A DNA stretch of 64,000 bases from the NCBI RefSeq assembly GCF_039969785.1, contig NZ_JBDVNC010000031.1:1-64000 (forward strand), read 5' to 3'. Below, piece after piece: positions 35,420-44,973 of this stretch. A program made the position numbers and the translations under genes. A model generated the notes under the pieces. It was not told where the DNA came from, made no database searches, and saw only the letters and a list, made by a program, of their open reading frames with translations. Position 1 is the stretch's first letter. The number at the start of each line of letters is the position of its first letter. This stretch comes from Shimia sp039969785. GTDB lineage: Bacteria; Pseudomonadota; Alphaproteobacteria; Rhodobacterales; Rhodobacteraceae.

Positions 35420-35990
35420 TATCTGCGGTCGCACGCAGGCTTTGCGTATCTCTGCGTGGTCATTGATCTGTTCTCGCGGCGTGTTGTCGTTGGGCAGTCC
35501 AGTCACGCCAAACATCAGAACTGGCAGTTCAGGCATTGCTGATGGCAATCTGGCGGCGAAAGTCCAGGCCAAGCCTGCTGATCCATTCAGATCAAGGCGC
35601 AAAATTCACCAGCCGTGAATGGGTCGCTTTCCTGTGCGAACACAATCTGGAACACTTGATGAGCCGCAGGGGCAATCGCCCCTCCTCTCGGCAGATTTGC
35701 TTTGCAAATCGCCTGCCGGGCAAAGGACAACGCAGTCGCCGAGAGCTTCTTTCAGCTCTTGAAGCGGGAGAAGTTCAGGCGGTGAAAATACCGCACCCGC
35801 GAGGAAGCGCGACGTGCAGTCTTCGAATACATCGAGCTGTTCTACAAACCAAAACGCAACCACACGAACAACGGCATGCTGTCGCCCCCTCTCACACATG
35901 ATTTGCATGTGTTGCCGGCAATGGTTGACTTCGAAGAAAGACGGCTCAAACTGAAAAAATCAGGCGTCTACGAAACTGAGGACAGCTCAG
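35420..35990 (+). mobile_element. IS3-family OrfB transposase remnant
   Basis: Plus-strand translation across three frames gives consecutive IS3 OrfB segments: FAYLCVVIDLFSRRVV (first DDE Asp region), ALLMAIWRRKSRPSLLIHSDQGAKFTSREW (second Asp), HLMSRRGN, then KDNAVAESFFQLLKREKF (catalytic Glu), YRTREEARRAVFEYIELFY, HTNNGMLSP and VDFEERRLK. A frame change near 35480, a palindromic insertion near 35690 and an in-frame TGA near 35783 break it. The N-terminal part and OrfA are missing. A long-inactive copy within the island. Confidence 0.8.
35679..35722. repeat. About 40-bp palindromic insertion inside the IS3 remnant
   Basis: Between the codons for SRRGN and the downstream NAVAESFF segment sits an extra stretch of about 40 bp absent from normal IS3 OrfB spacing. 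Its core GATTTGC (35694-35700), TTT, GCAAATC (35704-35710) is a perfect hairpin, extended by GGCA and TGCC arms with a small bulge. It looks like a small dispersed palindromic element (REP- or MITE-like). Confidence 0.5.
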
Positions 35991-36239
35991 AACGAGGAAA
36001 ACTTCGGGCGGCAGGTCATAAGAGACCAAATGACACCAAACTGAATGACGGCAGGTGCGTTCGGTACCAAGTCAAGCGCAAAACGACAGGCTTTCAATGT
36101 TGCGAAAATCATACACAGATAGCAGCGTATCCCGATTGACAGGTGATACAAAAGCTACATCTATCGTCTTTCCTTTAAGTTGAATTCCGAATTTTATTTG
36201 AAACGCGCCGGACGTTCTTAAACTTCACCTGGCGAACTA

Positions 36240-39200
36240 TCAAAACAGGAAATCATCCTCCGAGTAAGCCAACCCGGCCCCCACATCTGCAAACGCAACC
36301 CCATCAAGCAGTATCGAATTGGCCCCAGCCACGATCCGCGCCGTGCCCCCTGCGTCTTGCAGGTGGTTCGCGAGCAGATCAACGAACCCGGCGATCGCGA
36401 CGACGCCGGCAAGGTTGATCTTCTCGCCATCCGCCGCCTCGAACCCAAAGATCGTGTCATTGCCAAAGCCGCTGGTAAAGACGAATCGATCAAGGCCCGC
36501 GCCGCCGGTCAATTGGTCCTGACCCACGCCGCCATTGAGCGTGTCGTTGCCATTACCGCCAAACAGCTGGTCGGCGTTCGCCCCGCCAAACAATTGGTCA
36601 AAACCCAGGCCGCCCCGCAGAACGTCGTTGCCCGCCTCTCCGCGGAACACGTCATTGCCCGCGCCACCGTTGACCGTATCGTTACCATTGCCGCCAAATA
36701 CAGTGTCTTGACCCGGCGTGCCCCCCTGAGCGTTGTCGTTAAAGACATCAAAGCCGTTGCCCAGCCGAACCTCGTCACGCCCATTGCCGCCAAAGACGGT
36801 GTCATTACCGAGGCCACCCAGCAGCGTATCGGACCCGTCTCCACCAAAGAGCTGGTCGAAGCCAGCGCCCCCTAAGATTGAGTCATTGCCCGCTTCACCC
36901 CGGAACTCGTCAAAGCCAGCCCCACCGTTGATCGTGTCATCACCATTGCCGCCAAACACCGTGTCACGCCCGGCGTCACCGCCCTGGCCGTTGTCGGTAA
37001 ACAGGTCAAAGCCATTGCCAAGTCGCGCTTCATCGCGCCCATTGCCACCAACAACCGTGTCATTACCGAGACCACCCAGCAGCGTATCGGACCCGTCTCC
37101 GCCAAAGAGCTGGTCGAAGCCAGCGCCCCCCAAGATTGAGTCATTGCCCGCTTCACCCCGGAACTCGTCAAAGCCAGCCCCTCCGTTGATCGTGTCATCA
37201 CCATTGCCGCCAAACACCGTGTCACGCCCGGCGTCACCGCCCTGGCCGTTGTCGGTAAACAGGTCAAATCCATTGCCAAGCCGAACCTCGTCACGCCCAT
37301 TGCCACCAACAACGGTGTCATTACCGAGACCACCCAGCAGTGTATCGGACCCGTCTCCGCCAAAGAGCTGGTCGAAGCCAACCCCGCCTTCGACATAGTC
37401 GTCGCCTGCCTGCGCAGCATAGCTATCGTCGCCACCCAGCAGGTCGATCGTGTCGTTACCAGATGTTCCCAAAAGATCATCCGCGCCTTCGGTTGGAACA
37501 GGGCGCGGGATAGGATCGCTCGAAACTGAGACAAACTCGACCGCAGCACCGGCCCCGTCCGTGTAGGTGATCACGACCCCGACGCGGGCCTCGACGTCAT
37601 CAGTCCCCACCACGTAAGTCTGCCCGGTCGCATTAGGAATATCGGCACCATCGCGTTGCCATTGGAACGAGAAAGGACCGGCCCCGTCGGGCTCGACAAT
37701 TGCAACCGTTGCTGTGAGCGTGGCCCCCAGCTCAGCTGTTCCGGTAATCTCGACGCTGCCAGTTGCAGGCTCGTCGCGGTTTTCAATCGTGATGGTCAGG
37801 TCAGTTTCGGCGTCTGGGTTTGTGCCGACCGAGGGGTCATCCACCTCAACCGTGACCGCGAGGCTGGCCTGTGTCTCAAAGTCAAGCGATGCTCCCGCGC
37901 GCAGAAACAGCGCCGCGCCGTCGATCTCAAACAAGGCCGCGTCTGCGCCCGAAAGGCTAACTGCATTGGTCCCCTTCGCGTCGTCGTTCACTGTAATATC
38001 GGCGACCTTGATTCGTTCAGAGGTGTCGACATCCTCGGCTATCGTCGTGGTCGCGCCTTCAAGCGAGACCGCACTGGGAGCCTGATTGGGGTTGGTCACC
38101 TCGTCGGCCAGTTCGGCATAGGTGAAGGTCCGGTCGTCGAACATGATCGTCTCGACATCTTGGTGGATCACGTCCGTGCCATCCGCAGTCGTGACCTCAA
38201 TGCTGCCTCCAAAATCAACGCCAGTCATCGAGGTGCTGTCGGCCGCGATCTTGACAGTGTCGTCGCCATCGCCCCCGAAGATCACGTCGTCGTCTAGCCC
38301 CCCGATCAGCAGATCGTCTCCGGTTGAACCGTCTAGCGTATCGTCGCCCTCCCGGCCGTCCAAAGTGTCGTTGCCGTCATCGATCCAAAAAGACGAATCC
38401 GCCGTAGCTCCGGGTGTTTCGATGCGCGAAGGCGTTGAGCTTTGAGGTGGGTTGGTAACATCGTATCGCTCTTTGTCACCATATCCCCCCATCAGGACGT
38501 CATCACCTGCGAACCCAGTCAGGTAATCAGCCTCATAAGAACCGACCATAGTGTCATTTGCGTTGAAGATATTGGTTTGGTAGAAGTCCCAGGTTGCCGA
38601 TTGCATTGTCTCGAGCGTCTGCTCAATACCCTGAATCCCAACCCGGTTTGTTCTGCCAGTGCTGCTTTCGGTATCTACCAAAACACGGTTTACTATGCCG
38701 GTCGCGGGATTCAAAAAGCCTTGCCCTTCAAAACGCGCGCGGTTTCCATCGGCATTGGTGAAATCGAACTGATTGCTCTGGTTAGAGCCTTGGCTGGCCG
38801 TGCCCGCCACAAGGAATTGACGACCCGCTCCAGCGTCTGACATGTCGATGGCTCGTCCGACAAAGTAGTCGCCCGCAAATACCTCAACCGGGTCTTCACG
38901 GATCGGCGTAATATCTGCCAGATTTACCAGCGCATCTGTGAACGCGATCCGTTCGATTGAGACAAGACGATGCGTCTCGCCGCCTGCCGAAACATCAACA
39001 TGGTTGCGGCTTGAGAAATCAAACACAGCGTCTGCTTGCGCGATGTCCAGAATTAGCCGATCTTCGCCAGCCCCACCATTGAACGTGTCGCTGCCCCCAC
39101 CACTGCGGAAAATGTTGTCGCCTGTCGTCCCGGTGATGAAATTGTCACCCGAATTTCCCGTGCCGCTCAGATCGCCCGCGCCGCTCAGAGTCAGCCGCTC

Positions 39201-42086
39201 GACGTGATCGGTCAGGGTATAATTGATTGTCGAGCGTACCTCGTCGAAACCGTTGTCGCTGCCGGTCTCGACCACCACATCGCCGGCATCGTCGACAGTG
39301 AAACGGTCGTTGCCTGCCCCGCCGACCATCGAGTCCGCGCCAGTGCCGCCGTCTATAAAGTCGTTGCCCGCGCCACCATCCAACGTGTCATTATCCGCGC
39401 CTGCCACCAGCCGATCGTGGCCATCGCCCCCCGACATGCTGTCGGTCCCTGCGCCGCCTTCAAGCGTGTCATTGCCGCCCAGGCCGGACAACGTGTCGTC
39501 TCCGCCTGTGCCGCTGATCAGGTTCGCCTGATCGTTGCCCGTGCCCGCGCTGCCAGTTGTACCGGACAGTTCAAGAACCTCGATATGGTCGCCCAGAGTA
39601 TAGTCGCTGTCGGCCCGCACTGTGTCAGATCCACCGCCAGCGGCTTCCACCGCGATGTCGCCGGCCGCGTCCACGAGGAACAGATCATTGCCCGAGCCCC
39701 CCATCATGTGGTCGGCACCCGCGCCCCCATCCAACGTGTCGTTGCCAGCGCCCCCGTGGACGTGGTCGAAGTCTGCGCCACCCTGCACAAGGTCGTCATC
39801 CGCCCCACCTTCGAGTGAATCTTCCCCGTCGCCACCGATGAGTGTGTCGTCGCCATCACCGCCAAAGACCGTATCGTCGCCAAGGCCGCCATCGATCGAG
39901 TCATTGCCCTGCAACGCGTTAACCGAGTCGTTGCCCGCTAGCGCGTCGATCACGTCGGCCCCGGTTGTGCCGAGCAGGGTGTCGTCGCCCGGCGTAGTGA
40001 TGTTGTTCAGCGTGATCTGCAGGGTGCGTGTGGTCGTGATGCCCCCGATGGTTGAACTGACAGAGATGACGACAGGCCCGTTCTGCGCATATGCCACGTC
40101 CTGCGTGGCCTCTTGGCGCGCGCCGGTGCCGGTCGTCTGGGCTTGTGGCCCGCGCCCGTCACCCCAGTCGATCGTAACCGAAGCGCCGAGGTCCGCTGTG
40201 TACGCGATGGTGGGTGTCGCGTCCTGCGTGATGTCGTCAGTGTTCGAGGAGCCAGTGTCGCTTGACGCCACCAGGTCCACCGGTGCTGTCACCGTATAGA
40301 CACTGAAGCTTGCGGGATTTAATACATTGGTTGTGATCAGTTGCAGCACGCCATCCACCACGACCGGATGCACGTCGCGCACAACATTGAGGTTGTTGCC
40401 TGTGCTGCCGCCGTCGTTGACCGTGAGCCCCGCGACGTTAGCTACATTCGTGAGCGTGCCTGCCGCCGACATCTCGAAGACCGAGAAGCCATTATCACTA
40501 GCGCCCGTGGCAACGAGGTAGGTCTTGCCGTCCAGTACAAAGGTCTCGAAGGCTGTGACAGCGCCGATAAATAGGGTTGCGTTGTCTTGCAAGCCAGCGG
40601 TTTGCGTCAAGCTTCCGTCGACGGGATTGACGCGGAACACGGTCAGGGTGCCTTGGTTTTCGACGTTCAACTCACCCCATGATGCGTAGACAAGGTAGTC
40701 GGTTCCGCCGATCTCGACCGCTTTCAACTGGGAAGGACTCTGTGACGAGTCAGGTGTGAATTGATCAAAGCCCACAAACTCTGAAAAAGTCAGCGAACCA
40801 TTAGCGCCTATCTCATGGATGACGATGCCGTTGCTTGAAGGCTGATCCCTATTATCAAAATCGAAGATGGTCGAGTAAACAAAACCGCGACCCGTCTGTG
40901 ATGCATGCACGCCCACTGTGCTTTGGAATTGAATTCCGTTGCCTTGAGGCCCTTGTCCCCACTGCGCGTCCAACTCGGTGACGTTGATGCTGTCGCGCGC
41001 GAAAAGTCGACCGGTGGATGTGGCGCTAAAAACTGTCAAACCACGCTCAAAGTTGGCGCCATTTTCAGGCGGGTCAAACAGGCCGCTGGTCACGAAAAAA
41101 TCGCCCACTTTCACAAGACTCATGCCGTTTCCACTGAAGCCTGCCACAAATTCTGGGCCGTCCAAAAAACGGTCGTTGATATTGACCATCGCACGTGCAA
41201 CCATCGTGGTGGTCAACGGCTGACCGGTTGTCAATGTGTCGTGAAAGGCCAGTGTCAGGTTAGTCGCAACGATCCCTTCAACTGTCTTAACATAAAGAAA
41301 CGTATCTCCTCCGAATTCGAGTGTTTGCATCGCAGATGCAAAGAAGGTGCGGAAGGCGCCGCCTTCAGGTGCGCGTGGAATGTCGCCCACATGCGTGGCT
41401 TGACCTGTCGCATCGAGCGTGAAGATCGACATTCCGCCATCGGTTTTTTCGGTCCCTGATGCAAAGAGGTACGTTTGTCCGCCAAGCACGGCGGTGGCGA
41501 CGGTGCCCAGTCCGTCAAGTTGAAAGTCCGTTCCGTCAGAATCCTTGACGATGTCAGTATTTTCAAACTGCAGTCCGAGGTTCAGCGTAGGCGCGTAGAC
41601 CGCGCGCGCCTCGGCGCTGAACGCTGTTGCCACACCTTGTGTCAGCGCAAAACTATCGGCGTCGCGCCCGCCCACCACTGCTGTCGTTCCAACAACGCGC
41701 GCGCCGGTGATCTCAGACAGGGCCGCTAGTAACTCCGCCCCATCCGGGCCCGAAGCGACTTCGCAACCTGTGATGGCAATGGTTCGCTCATGTCCGAGCG
41801 CCGCGCCTATGCGCGCCAACAGATCCGCGTGCTGCTCCAGTCCCTGCGCTTCGAGCACCAGATCACCCAAGCGCAGCTGCCCAGCCTTGGCATGTCCTAC
41901 GATATCCAGACGATCGATCTTCCCTGGCGCAGTCTCAAGTTCTGAGGCGATCCGCTCAAGCGGATGGTCGCGCCCGCTCAGTGTCAGGTGTGCACTCTCG
42001 GGCGGAAGTGCCTTTGCCAGTGTAGATGTGTGTTCTACGTTTTCGTCAAAGACGACAAAGCGATTCGGAAAGGATGTATTGATCAT
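36240..42086 (-). CDS. Giant RTX calcium-binding protein with N-terminal DUF4347 domain
   Basis: 1948 residues from the ATG at 42086. Residues about 7-160 match DUF4347 (FVVFDENVEHTSTL, LDIVGHAKAGQLRLGD, ITGCEVASGPDGAELL). About 165-640 is a beta-propeller-like region of repeated LYVK, YLVYASWG and YLVATGASDN strands. RTX nonapeptides (GGxGxDxLx) occur around 690-1000 and 1230-1300 and densely at about 1530-1860, separated by cadherin-like and Ig-like segments. The protein is acidic with no N-terminal signal peptide, and ends in a non-repeat tail, as expected for type I secretion. No secretion genes are in the window. It reads toward tRNA-Leu and is the main intact cargo of the island. Likely an adhesin or surface/extracellular protein. 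Confidence 0.85.
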   Translation of the reverse strand: MINTSFPNRFVVFDENVEHTSTLAKALPPESAHLTLSGRDHPLERIASELETAPGKIDRLDIVGHAKAGQLRLGDLVLEAQGLEQHADLLARIGAALGHERTIAITGCEVASGPDGAELLAALSEITGARVVGTTAVVGGRDADSFALTQGVATAFSAEARAVYAPTLNLGLQFENTDIVKDSDGTDFQLDGLGTVATAVLGGQTYLFASGTEKTDGGMSIFTLDATGQATHVGDIPRAPEGGAFRTFFASAMQTLEFGGDTFLYVKTVEGIVATNLTLAFHDTLTTGQPLTTTMVARAMVNINDRFLDGPEFVAGFSGNGMSLVKVGDFFVTSGLFDPPENGANFERGLTVFSATSTGRLFARDSINVTELDAQWGQGPQGNGIQFQSTVGVHASQTGRGFVYSTIFDFDNRDQPSSNGIVIHEIGANGSLTFSEFVGFDQFTPDSSQSPSQLKAVEIGGTDYLVYASWGELNVENQGTLTVFRVNPVDGSLTQTAGLQDNATLFIGAVTAFETFVLDGKTYLVATGASDNGFSVFEMSAAGTLTNVANVAGLTVNDGGSTGNNLNVVRDVHPVVVDGVLQLITTNVLNPASFSVYTVTAPVDLVASSDTGSSNTDDITQDATPTIAYTADLGASVTIDWGDGRGPQAQTTGTGARQEATQDVAYAQNGPVVISVSSTIGGITTTRTLQITLNNITTPGDDTLLGTTGADVIDALAGNDSVNALQGNDSIDGGLGDDTVFGGDGDDTLIGGDGEDSLEGGADDDLVQGGADFDHVHGGAGNDTLDGGAGADHMMGGSGNDLFLVDAAGDIAVEAAGGGSDTVRADSDYTLGDHIEVLELSGTTGSAGTGNDQANLISGTGGDDTLSGLGGNDTLEGGAGTDSMSGGDGHDRLVAGADNDTLDGGAGNDFIDGGTGADSMVGGAGNDRFTVDDAGDVVVETGSDNGFDEVRSTINYTLTDHVERLTLSGAGDLSGTGNSGDNFITGTTGDNIFRSGGGSDTFNGGAGEDRLILDIAQADAVFDFSSRNHVDVSAGGETHRLVSIERIAFTDALVNLADITPIREDPVEVFAGDYFVGRAIDMSDAGAGRQFLVAGTASQGSNQSNQFDFTNADGNRARFEGQGFLNPATGIVNRVLVDTESSTGRTNRVGIQGIEQTLETMQSATWDFYQTNIFNANDTMVGSYEADYLTGFAGDDVLMGGYGDKERYDVTNPPQSSTPSRIETPGATADSSFWIDDGNDTLDGREGDDTLDGSTGDDLLIGGLDDDVIFGGDGDDTVKIAADSTSMTGVDFGGSIEVTTADGTDVIHQDVETIMFDDRTFTYAELADEVTNPNQAPSAVSLEGATTTIAEDVDTSERIKVADITVNDDAKGTNAVSLSGADAALFEIDGAALFLRAGASLDFETQASLAVTVEVDDPSVGTNPDAETDLTITIENRDEPATGSVEITGTAELGATLTATVAIVEPDGAGPFSFQWQRDGADIPNATGQTYVVGTDDVEARVGVVITYTDGAGAAVEFVSVSSDPIPRPVPTEGADDLLGTSGNDTIDLLGGDDSYAAQAGDDYVEGGVGFDQLFGGDGSDTLLGGLGNDTVVGGNGRDEVRLGNGFDLFTDNGQGGDAGRDTVFGGNGDDTINGGAGFDEFRGEAGNDSILGGAGFDQLFGGDGSDTLLGGLGNDTVVGGNGRDEARLGNGFDLFTDNGQGGDAGRDTVFGGNGDDTINGGAGFDEFRGEAGNDSILGGAGFDQLFGGDGSDTLLGGLGNDTVFGGNGRDEVRLGNGFDVFNDNAQGGTPGQDTVFGGNGNDTVNGGAGNDVFRGEAGNDVLRGGLGFDQLFGGANADQLFGGNGNDTLNGGVGQDQLTGGAGLDRFVFTSGFGNDTIFGFEAADGEKINLAGVVAIAGFVDLLANHLQDAGGTARIVAGANSILLDGVAFADVGAGLAYSEDDFLF
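36590..37400 (-). repeat. 258-bp tandem repeats in the RTX gene
   Basis: A unit of 258 bp (86 residues, GFDQLFGGDG to SILGGA) recurs in register. The same GCTGGTCGAAGCCA sequence begins at 36851, 37109 and 37367, with a diverged copy one period earlier near 36593. Neighbouring copies differ at only a few positions, so they arose recently by duplication. Confidence 0.85.
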
Positions 42087-42400
42087 GCAGATGCCCCTGT
42101 TGGCCCGCATGCAGACACCTTATCTTGCGCGCGTCAAAGCGCGCACCAAAAGCGTACAAACATACATGACCGGTACTAATTTCATGGTTTGCGAACACCA
42201 TACCTAGCTCTTGGAGCATTCCCCACGCCCCACATACAGACCTGATGCCGCAGGTGCCGCTTGTTCTATTTCTCAACTGAGCAGAGCATATAAACTCGCA
42301 CTATGTAAAGAAAATTCACCCCGAGCCTGTACAGTACATACTATTGAGCAGCTTACCCGAACTGCACTTGTCCCGCTTTAGTGCGGCGCCATGTGCGCGT

Positions 42401-42535
42401 TTAAGGCACTTTCCGTTCGAATGCGACCGGGCTTCTCGATCCCAAGGCTGAGTGGCGACGGCGCGGATTGTAGAAGCCGTTGATGTACTCGAAGATTGCG
42501 ATCTCAGCCACCCGCCGTGTTTCCCACGACTGTCT
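42401..42535 (-). mobile_element. IS3-family OrfB C-terminal scar
   Basis: Minus-strand translation gives WETRRVAEIAIFEYINGFYNP, RRRHSALGSRSPVAFERKV and a stop, the conserved C-terminus of IS3 OrfB. The rest of the gene is missing; about 80 bp away an OrfA of another IS3 element begins on the opposite strand. Confidence 0.7.
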
Positions 42536-42615
42536 GAAGTCATCACCCACCAGACAGAATTAGGTGTTTGAGCAACAGAGGATTTTTGGTTCATCGAAGC
42601 CATTATGGAGCGAAG

Positions 42616-42990
42616 ATGAACAATAAATCCGGAACATCGAAGGATGCCGTTGACAAGTTGGTCAGGGGTGTCAAGCGAAAGACGCGCAAACAGTATTCAG
42701 CCGAGGAGAAGATCAGGATTGTCCTGGCCGGTCTCCGAGGCGAGGAGAGCATTGCCGCACTGTGCCGCCGTGAGTGTATTGCTGAGAGCCTATATTTTTC
42801 CTGGTCAAAGGAGTTCCTTGAAGCTGGGAAGAACCGGCTAGCGCGTGACACGGCGCGACAAGCGACATCCCCCGAAGTCAAGGAGCTGCGGTCGGAATCT
42901 GCCGTGCTGAAGGAGGTGGTTGCTGAGCTGACGCTTGAGAACCGTCTGCTCGAAAAAAGCATGATCGGGGATTGGGAGTTCGACGAATGA
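42616..42990 (+). CDS. IS3-family OrfA (helix-turn-helix subunit) without its OrfB partner
   Basis: A complete 124-residue OrfA: KQYSAEEKIRIVLAGLRGEESIAALCRRECIAESLYFSWSKEF is the helix-turn-helix, and LRSESAVLKEVVAELTLENRLLEKSM the leucine-zipper region used for dimerisation. The ATG at 42616 fits the family start. OrfB, which carries the DDE active site and would begin at the overlapping ATGAGATAC near 42987, is lost after a few codons, so the element is dead. Its single-copy OrfA might still bind IS ends. Confidence 0.8.
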   Translation: MNNKSGTSKDAVDKLVRGVKRKTRKQYSAEEKIRIVLAGLRGEESIAALCRRECIAESLYFSWSKEFLEAGKNRLARDTARQATSPEVKELRSESAVLKEVVAELTLENRLLEKSMIGDWEFDE

Positions 42991-43345
42991 GATACTGGCC
43001 GAGGAATGGCTCGAAGGCAGCTTGATCCCGACGGGATCCAGCAAATCCATCATCTTGGAAACCCTTCAATCCCTCCGGGCGCGCACGGGGCTTCAACAGG
43101 TCGACCAGGATCTGATCGAGCTCATGGGTGCGCAAATTCGAAAGACGCTCAATGAAATCCATGAAGGAAAAGGAGATGCAGCCCTCTCGCAAGACGTGGA
43201 TCTCGTCTGAGAGCAAAATCAAAAAGTCGTCGAGTATGTGAACCTCGCCTATCGTTGGAAGCAGTTCAAAGTAGCCAAGGTCGCGCTGGGCGACAAATTG
43301 GCTGCAATCCGCGAGGCGGACGATCTTCTGGCCTCTGCCGTATAG
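42979..43345 (+). pseudogene. Unrecognised gene fragment with an internal TGA, ending before a terminator
   Basis: Downstream of OrfA a frame reads EILAEEWLEGSLIPTGSSK and continues through an amphipathic stretch (LQSLRARTGLQQVDQDLIELMGAQ) to a TGA at 43208-43210, then stays open in the same frame (VVEYVNLAYRW, VALGDKLAAI) to a TAG at 43343. A strong hairpin follows, as after a genuine gene. It looks like the 3' part of a host or island gene cut by the IS3 element and later broken by a nonsense change. I do not recognise the family. Confidence 0.4.
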
Positions 43346-43360
43346 TTCTAAGATGGATTG

Positions 43361-43386
43361 GCCGGGGCTTGTTGCGCGGCCCCGGC
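43361..43386 (+). terminator. Hairpin after the unrecognised gene fragment
   Basis: GCCGGGGC (43361-43368) and GCCCCGGC (43379-43386) form a perfect 8-bp GC stem with a 10-base loop, followed by a mildly T-rich stretch. Confidence 0.6.
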
Positions 43387-43429
43387 GCATTCATTTGAAG
43401 ATCAAACAGAAATGTTGCATCCTACAGAA

Positions 43430-43448
43430 GGTGAAGCCTAGCTTCACC
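43430..43448. repeat. Perfect 19-bp palindrome
   Basis: GGTGAAGC-CTA-GCTTCACC. It lies in a 440-bp region without genes between the terminator at 43361 and the FAD monooxygenase remnant. It could be a protein-binding site or an end of a lost element; nothing else in 43449-43789 is recognisable. Confidence 0.4.
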
Positions 43449-43789
43449 ATCAGAAAGGGACAGTTGCTACGTATGTGCTACTCACAAAAACTTCCACTGA
43501 AAAACAGCACAATATCAAATAGATACACTCAGTCACTCAGATCCGTCATAGGTGCAACCGAGAGGCGCGCTGCGCGGTGAACGTTGGAAAACTCTGAGTC
43601 AACTTGGCTTGTTGGTGCACCCATCTTCTCGGTTTTCCTTGGCTTGATCGGTTTTGTTCGCATTATTCGAGGCCGTGCCACTGTGAAAGGCAACAGGGCC
43701 GCCGTGTAGCACTTTCTGTGTCGCAAACTCCAGCAATTGAATATGCCTGATATTGTTTCTGACCACCTTGCCGACCCTGAGAGTCATTT

Positions 43790-44703
43790 TCAAACGTGAT
43801 CTTCGGGCGCAATGGTCGGCGGGGCGGCGTTTAGTGCGTCGATGGCAAAGCCAGCGGCAGTTTTGTATTTCGCCATGAAAGTGGCGCGTTCCTGAGCGGG
43901 AATGACTGTGTTGATGTCGTCGAATTCACCGCCGCAGCGCTCATCCAACAGTTTTAGCAGCCCAAACGGCCCTGCCCCACGGTTTCGCAACACCAGATCG
44001 GATACCGGGCCACACAGCAGAGTATCATATTGTGTGAGCGCCGCCCCATTGACGCCATGGGCGACCATCTCGGCGCCCAGCACCCGTGCGTCGACAATGG
44101 CTTGGCTGGCGCCGTTTGACCCGGTGGGATACATCGCGTGCGCCGCGGCCCCCATCAGCGCAACCGCACCGTCGACCCATGTTGGAATTGGATCGCGGTC
44201 GATCATCGGGTTTTCATAGGCACTTTCCGCTTGTGCCAGCATTGCCGGAACATCAAGCCAATCATAGCGAAACACGTCAAAGTGATGGGCAAAATCCGTG
44301 ACGTCGACCTGTCGGAACCACCCATCCTGTTGCCAGCCATCGGCGTTGTCCACAGTGACTTCGGCAATCCAGTTAACCAGTGCGTACCCGTCCGCATCAG
44401 GTTTAGAGATCGGATAAATCACCATACGGTTGCGATGTGTGCCCAGCCCGACAAAAGAGCTTTGGGTACGCAAGGGTTTGGCACGCACTGTGCCGCGCCA
44501 CATAATTGCGCCCCCCAATGGATTGGCGGCTGATCCGGGAACATCTGCGCCCGAATTGCAGAATGAATCCCATCCGCACCGATCAGCAAATGCCCCTGAA
44601 TGTCACTTAAAGAGCCATCGCTGCGCCTTATATGCGCTGTCACACCGGTATCGTCCTGCGAGTAGCCTATCACCCGCGATCCAATGGTCGATTTCGGATG
44701 CAA
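43790..44703 (-). pseudogene. FAD-dependent aromatic monooxygenase, truncated and frameshifted
   Basis: Reading leftward: GSRVIGYSQDDTGVTAHI, then the DG motif LIGADGIHSAIR, a frame change at the C6 run 44511-44516 (one base missing), then IMWRGTVRAKP and, near 44145, ALMGAAAHAMYPTGSNGASQAIVDARVLG. These are the middle and C-terminal halves of PhzS/salicylate-hydroxylase-like flavin monooxygenases. The first 130 or so residues with the GxGxxG FAD fold are missing. The usual GDAAH is GAAAH, losing the Asp that contacts FAD ribose or ribityl groups. It can no longer make an active enzyme. Confidence 0.72.
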
Positions 44704-44942
44704 GCCAACGTGTAGACGGGCCGAACTTGTATGGCTGCGGCAATCCGCCCGTCAGAGCTCCGTCTCTTGGCTTTCCACAAGTCAATATCAAATGGCTCAA
44801 TTCCATCGGACACCATGGACATGCAGGGTGGTGAGTTCCGCAGGATCGCCAATCGGTCTACCCACATCTCCAACAACTCGGCATCGTCGAAATCTGCACC
44901 CATCGCAATATCTAGGTATCTTCGACGTTGTTCACCGTTCAT
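44670..44942 (-). CDS. Hypothetical small protein beside the integrase
   Basis: A 90-codon frame starts 31 bp after the integrase stop on the same strand. The first 60 residues (QRRRYLDIAMGADFDDAELLEMWVDRL) are helical and acidic and look coding-like; the last 25 overlap the start of the monooxygenase remnant in another frame, so the C-terminus is probably an artefact of the junction. No family recognised. Confidence 0.35.
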   Translation of the reverse strand: MNGEQRRRYLDIAMGADFDDAELLEMWVDRLAILRNSPPCMSMVSDGIEPFDIDLWKAKRRSSDGRIAAAIQVRPVYTLACIRNRPLDRG

Positions 44943-44973
44943 ATGTTGCGTCTCCCAAGTGCGGCTTTGGCTG

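Noticed and set aside
36590..37400. CRISPR-like periodic repeats
   Set aside because: The repeats are 258 bp, in frame and coding for RTX motifs, with no unique spacers or cas genes.
36357..40299. Several plus-strand open frames of 100-220 codons opposite the RTX gene
   Set aside because: They are Pro/Ser-rich repeats that are the antisense of Gly/Asp RTX codons; the minus-strand protein has clear domains.
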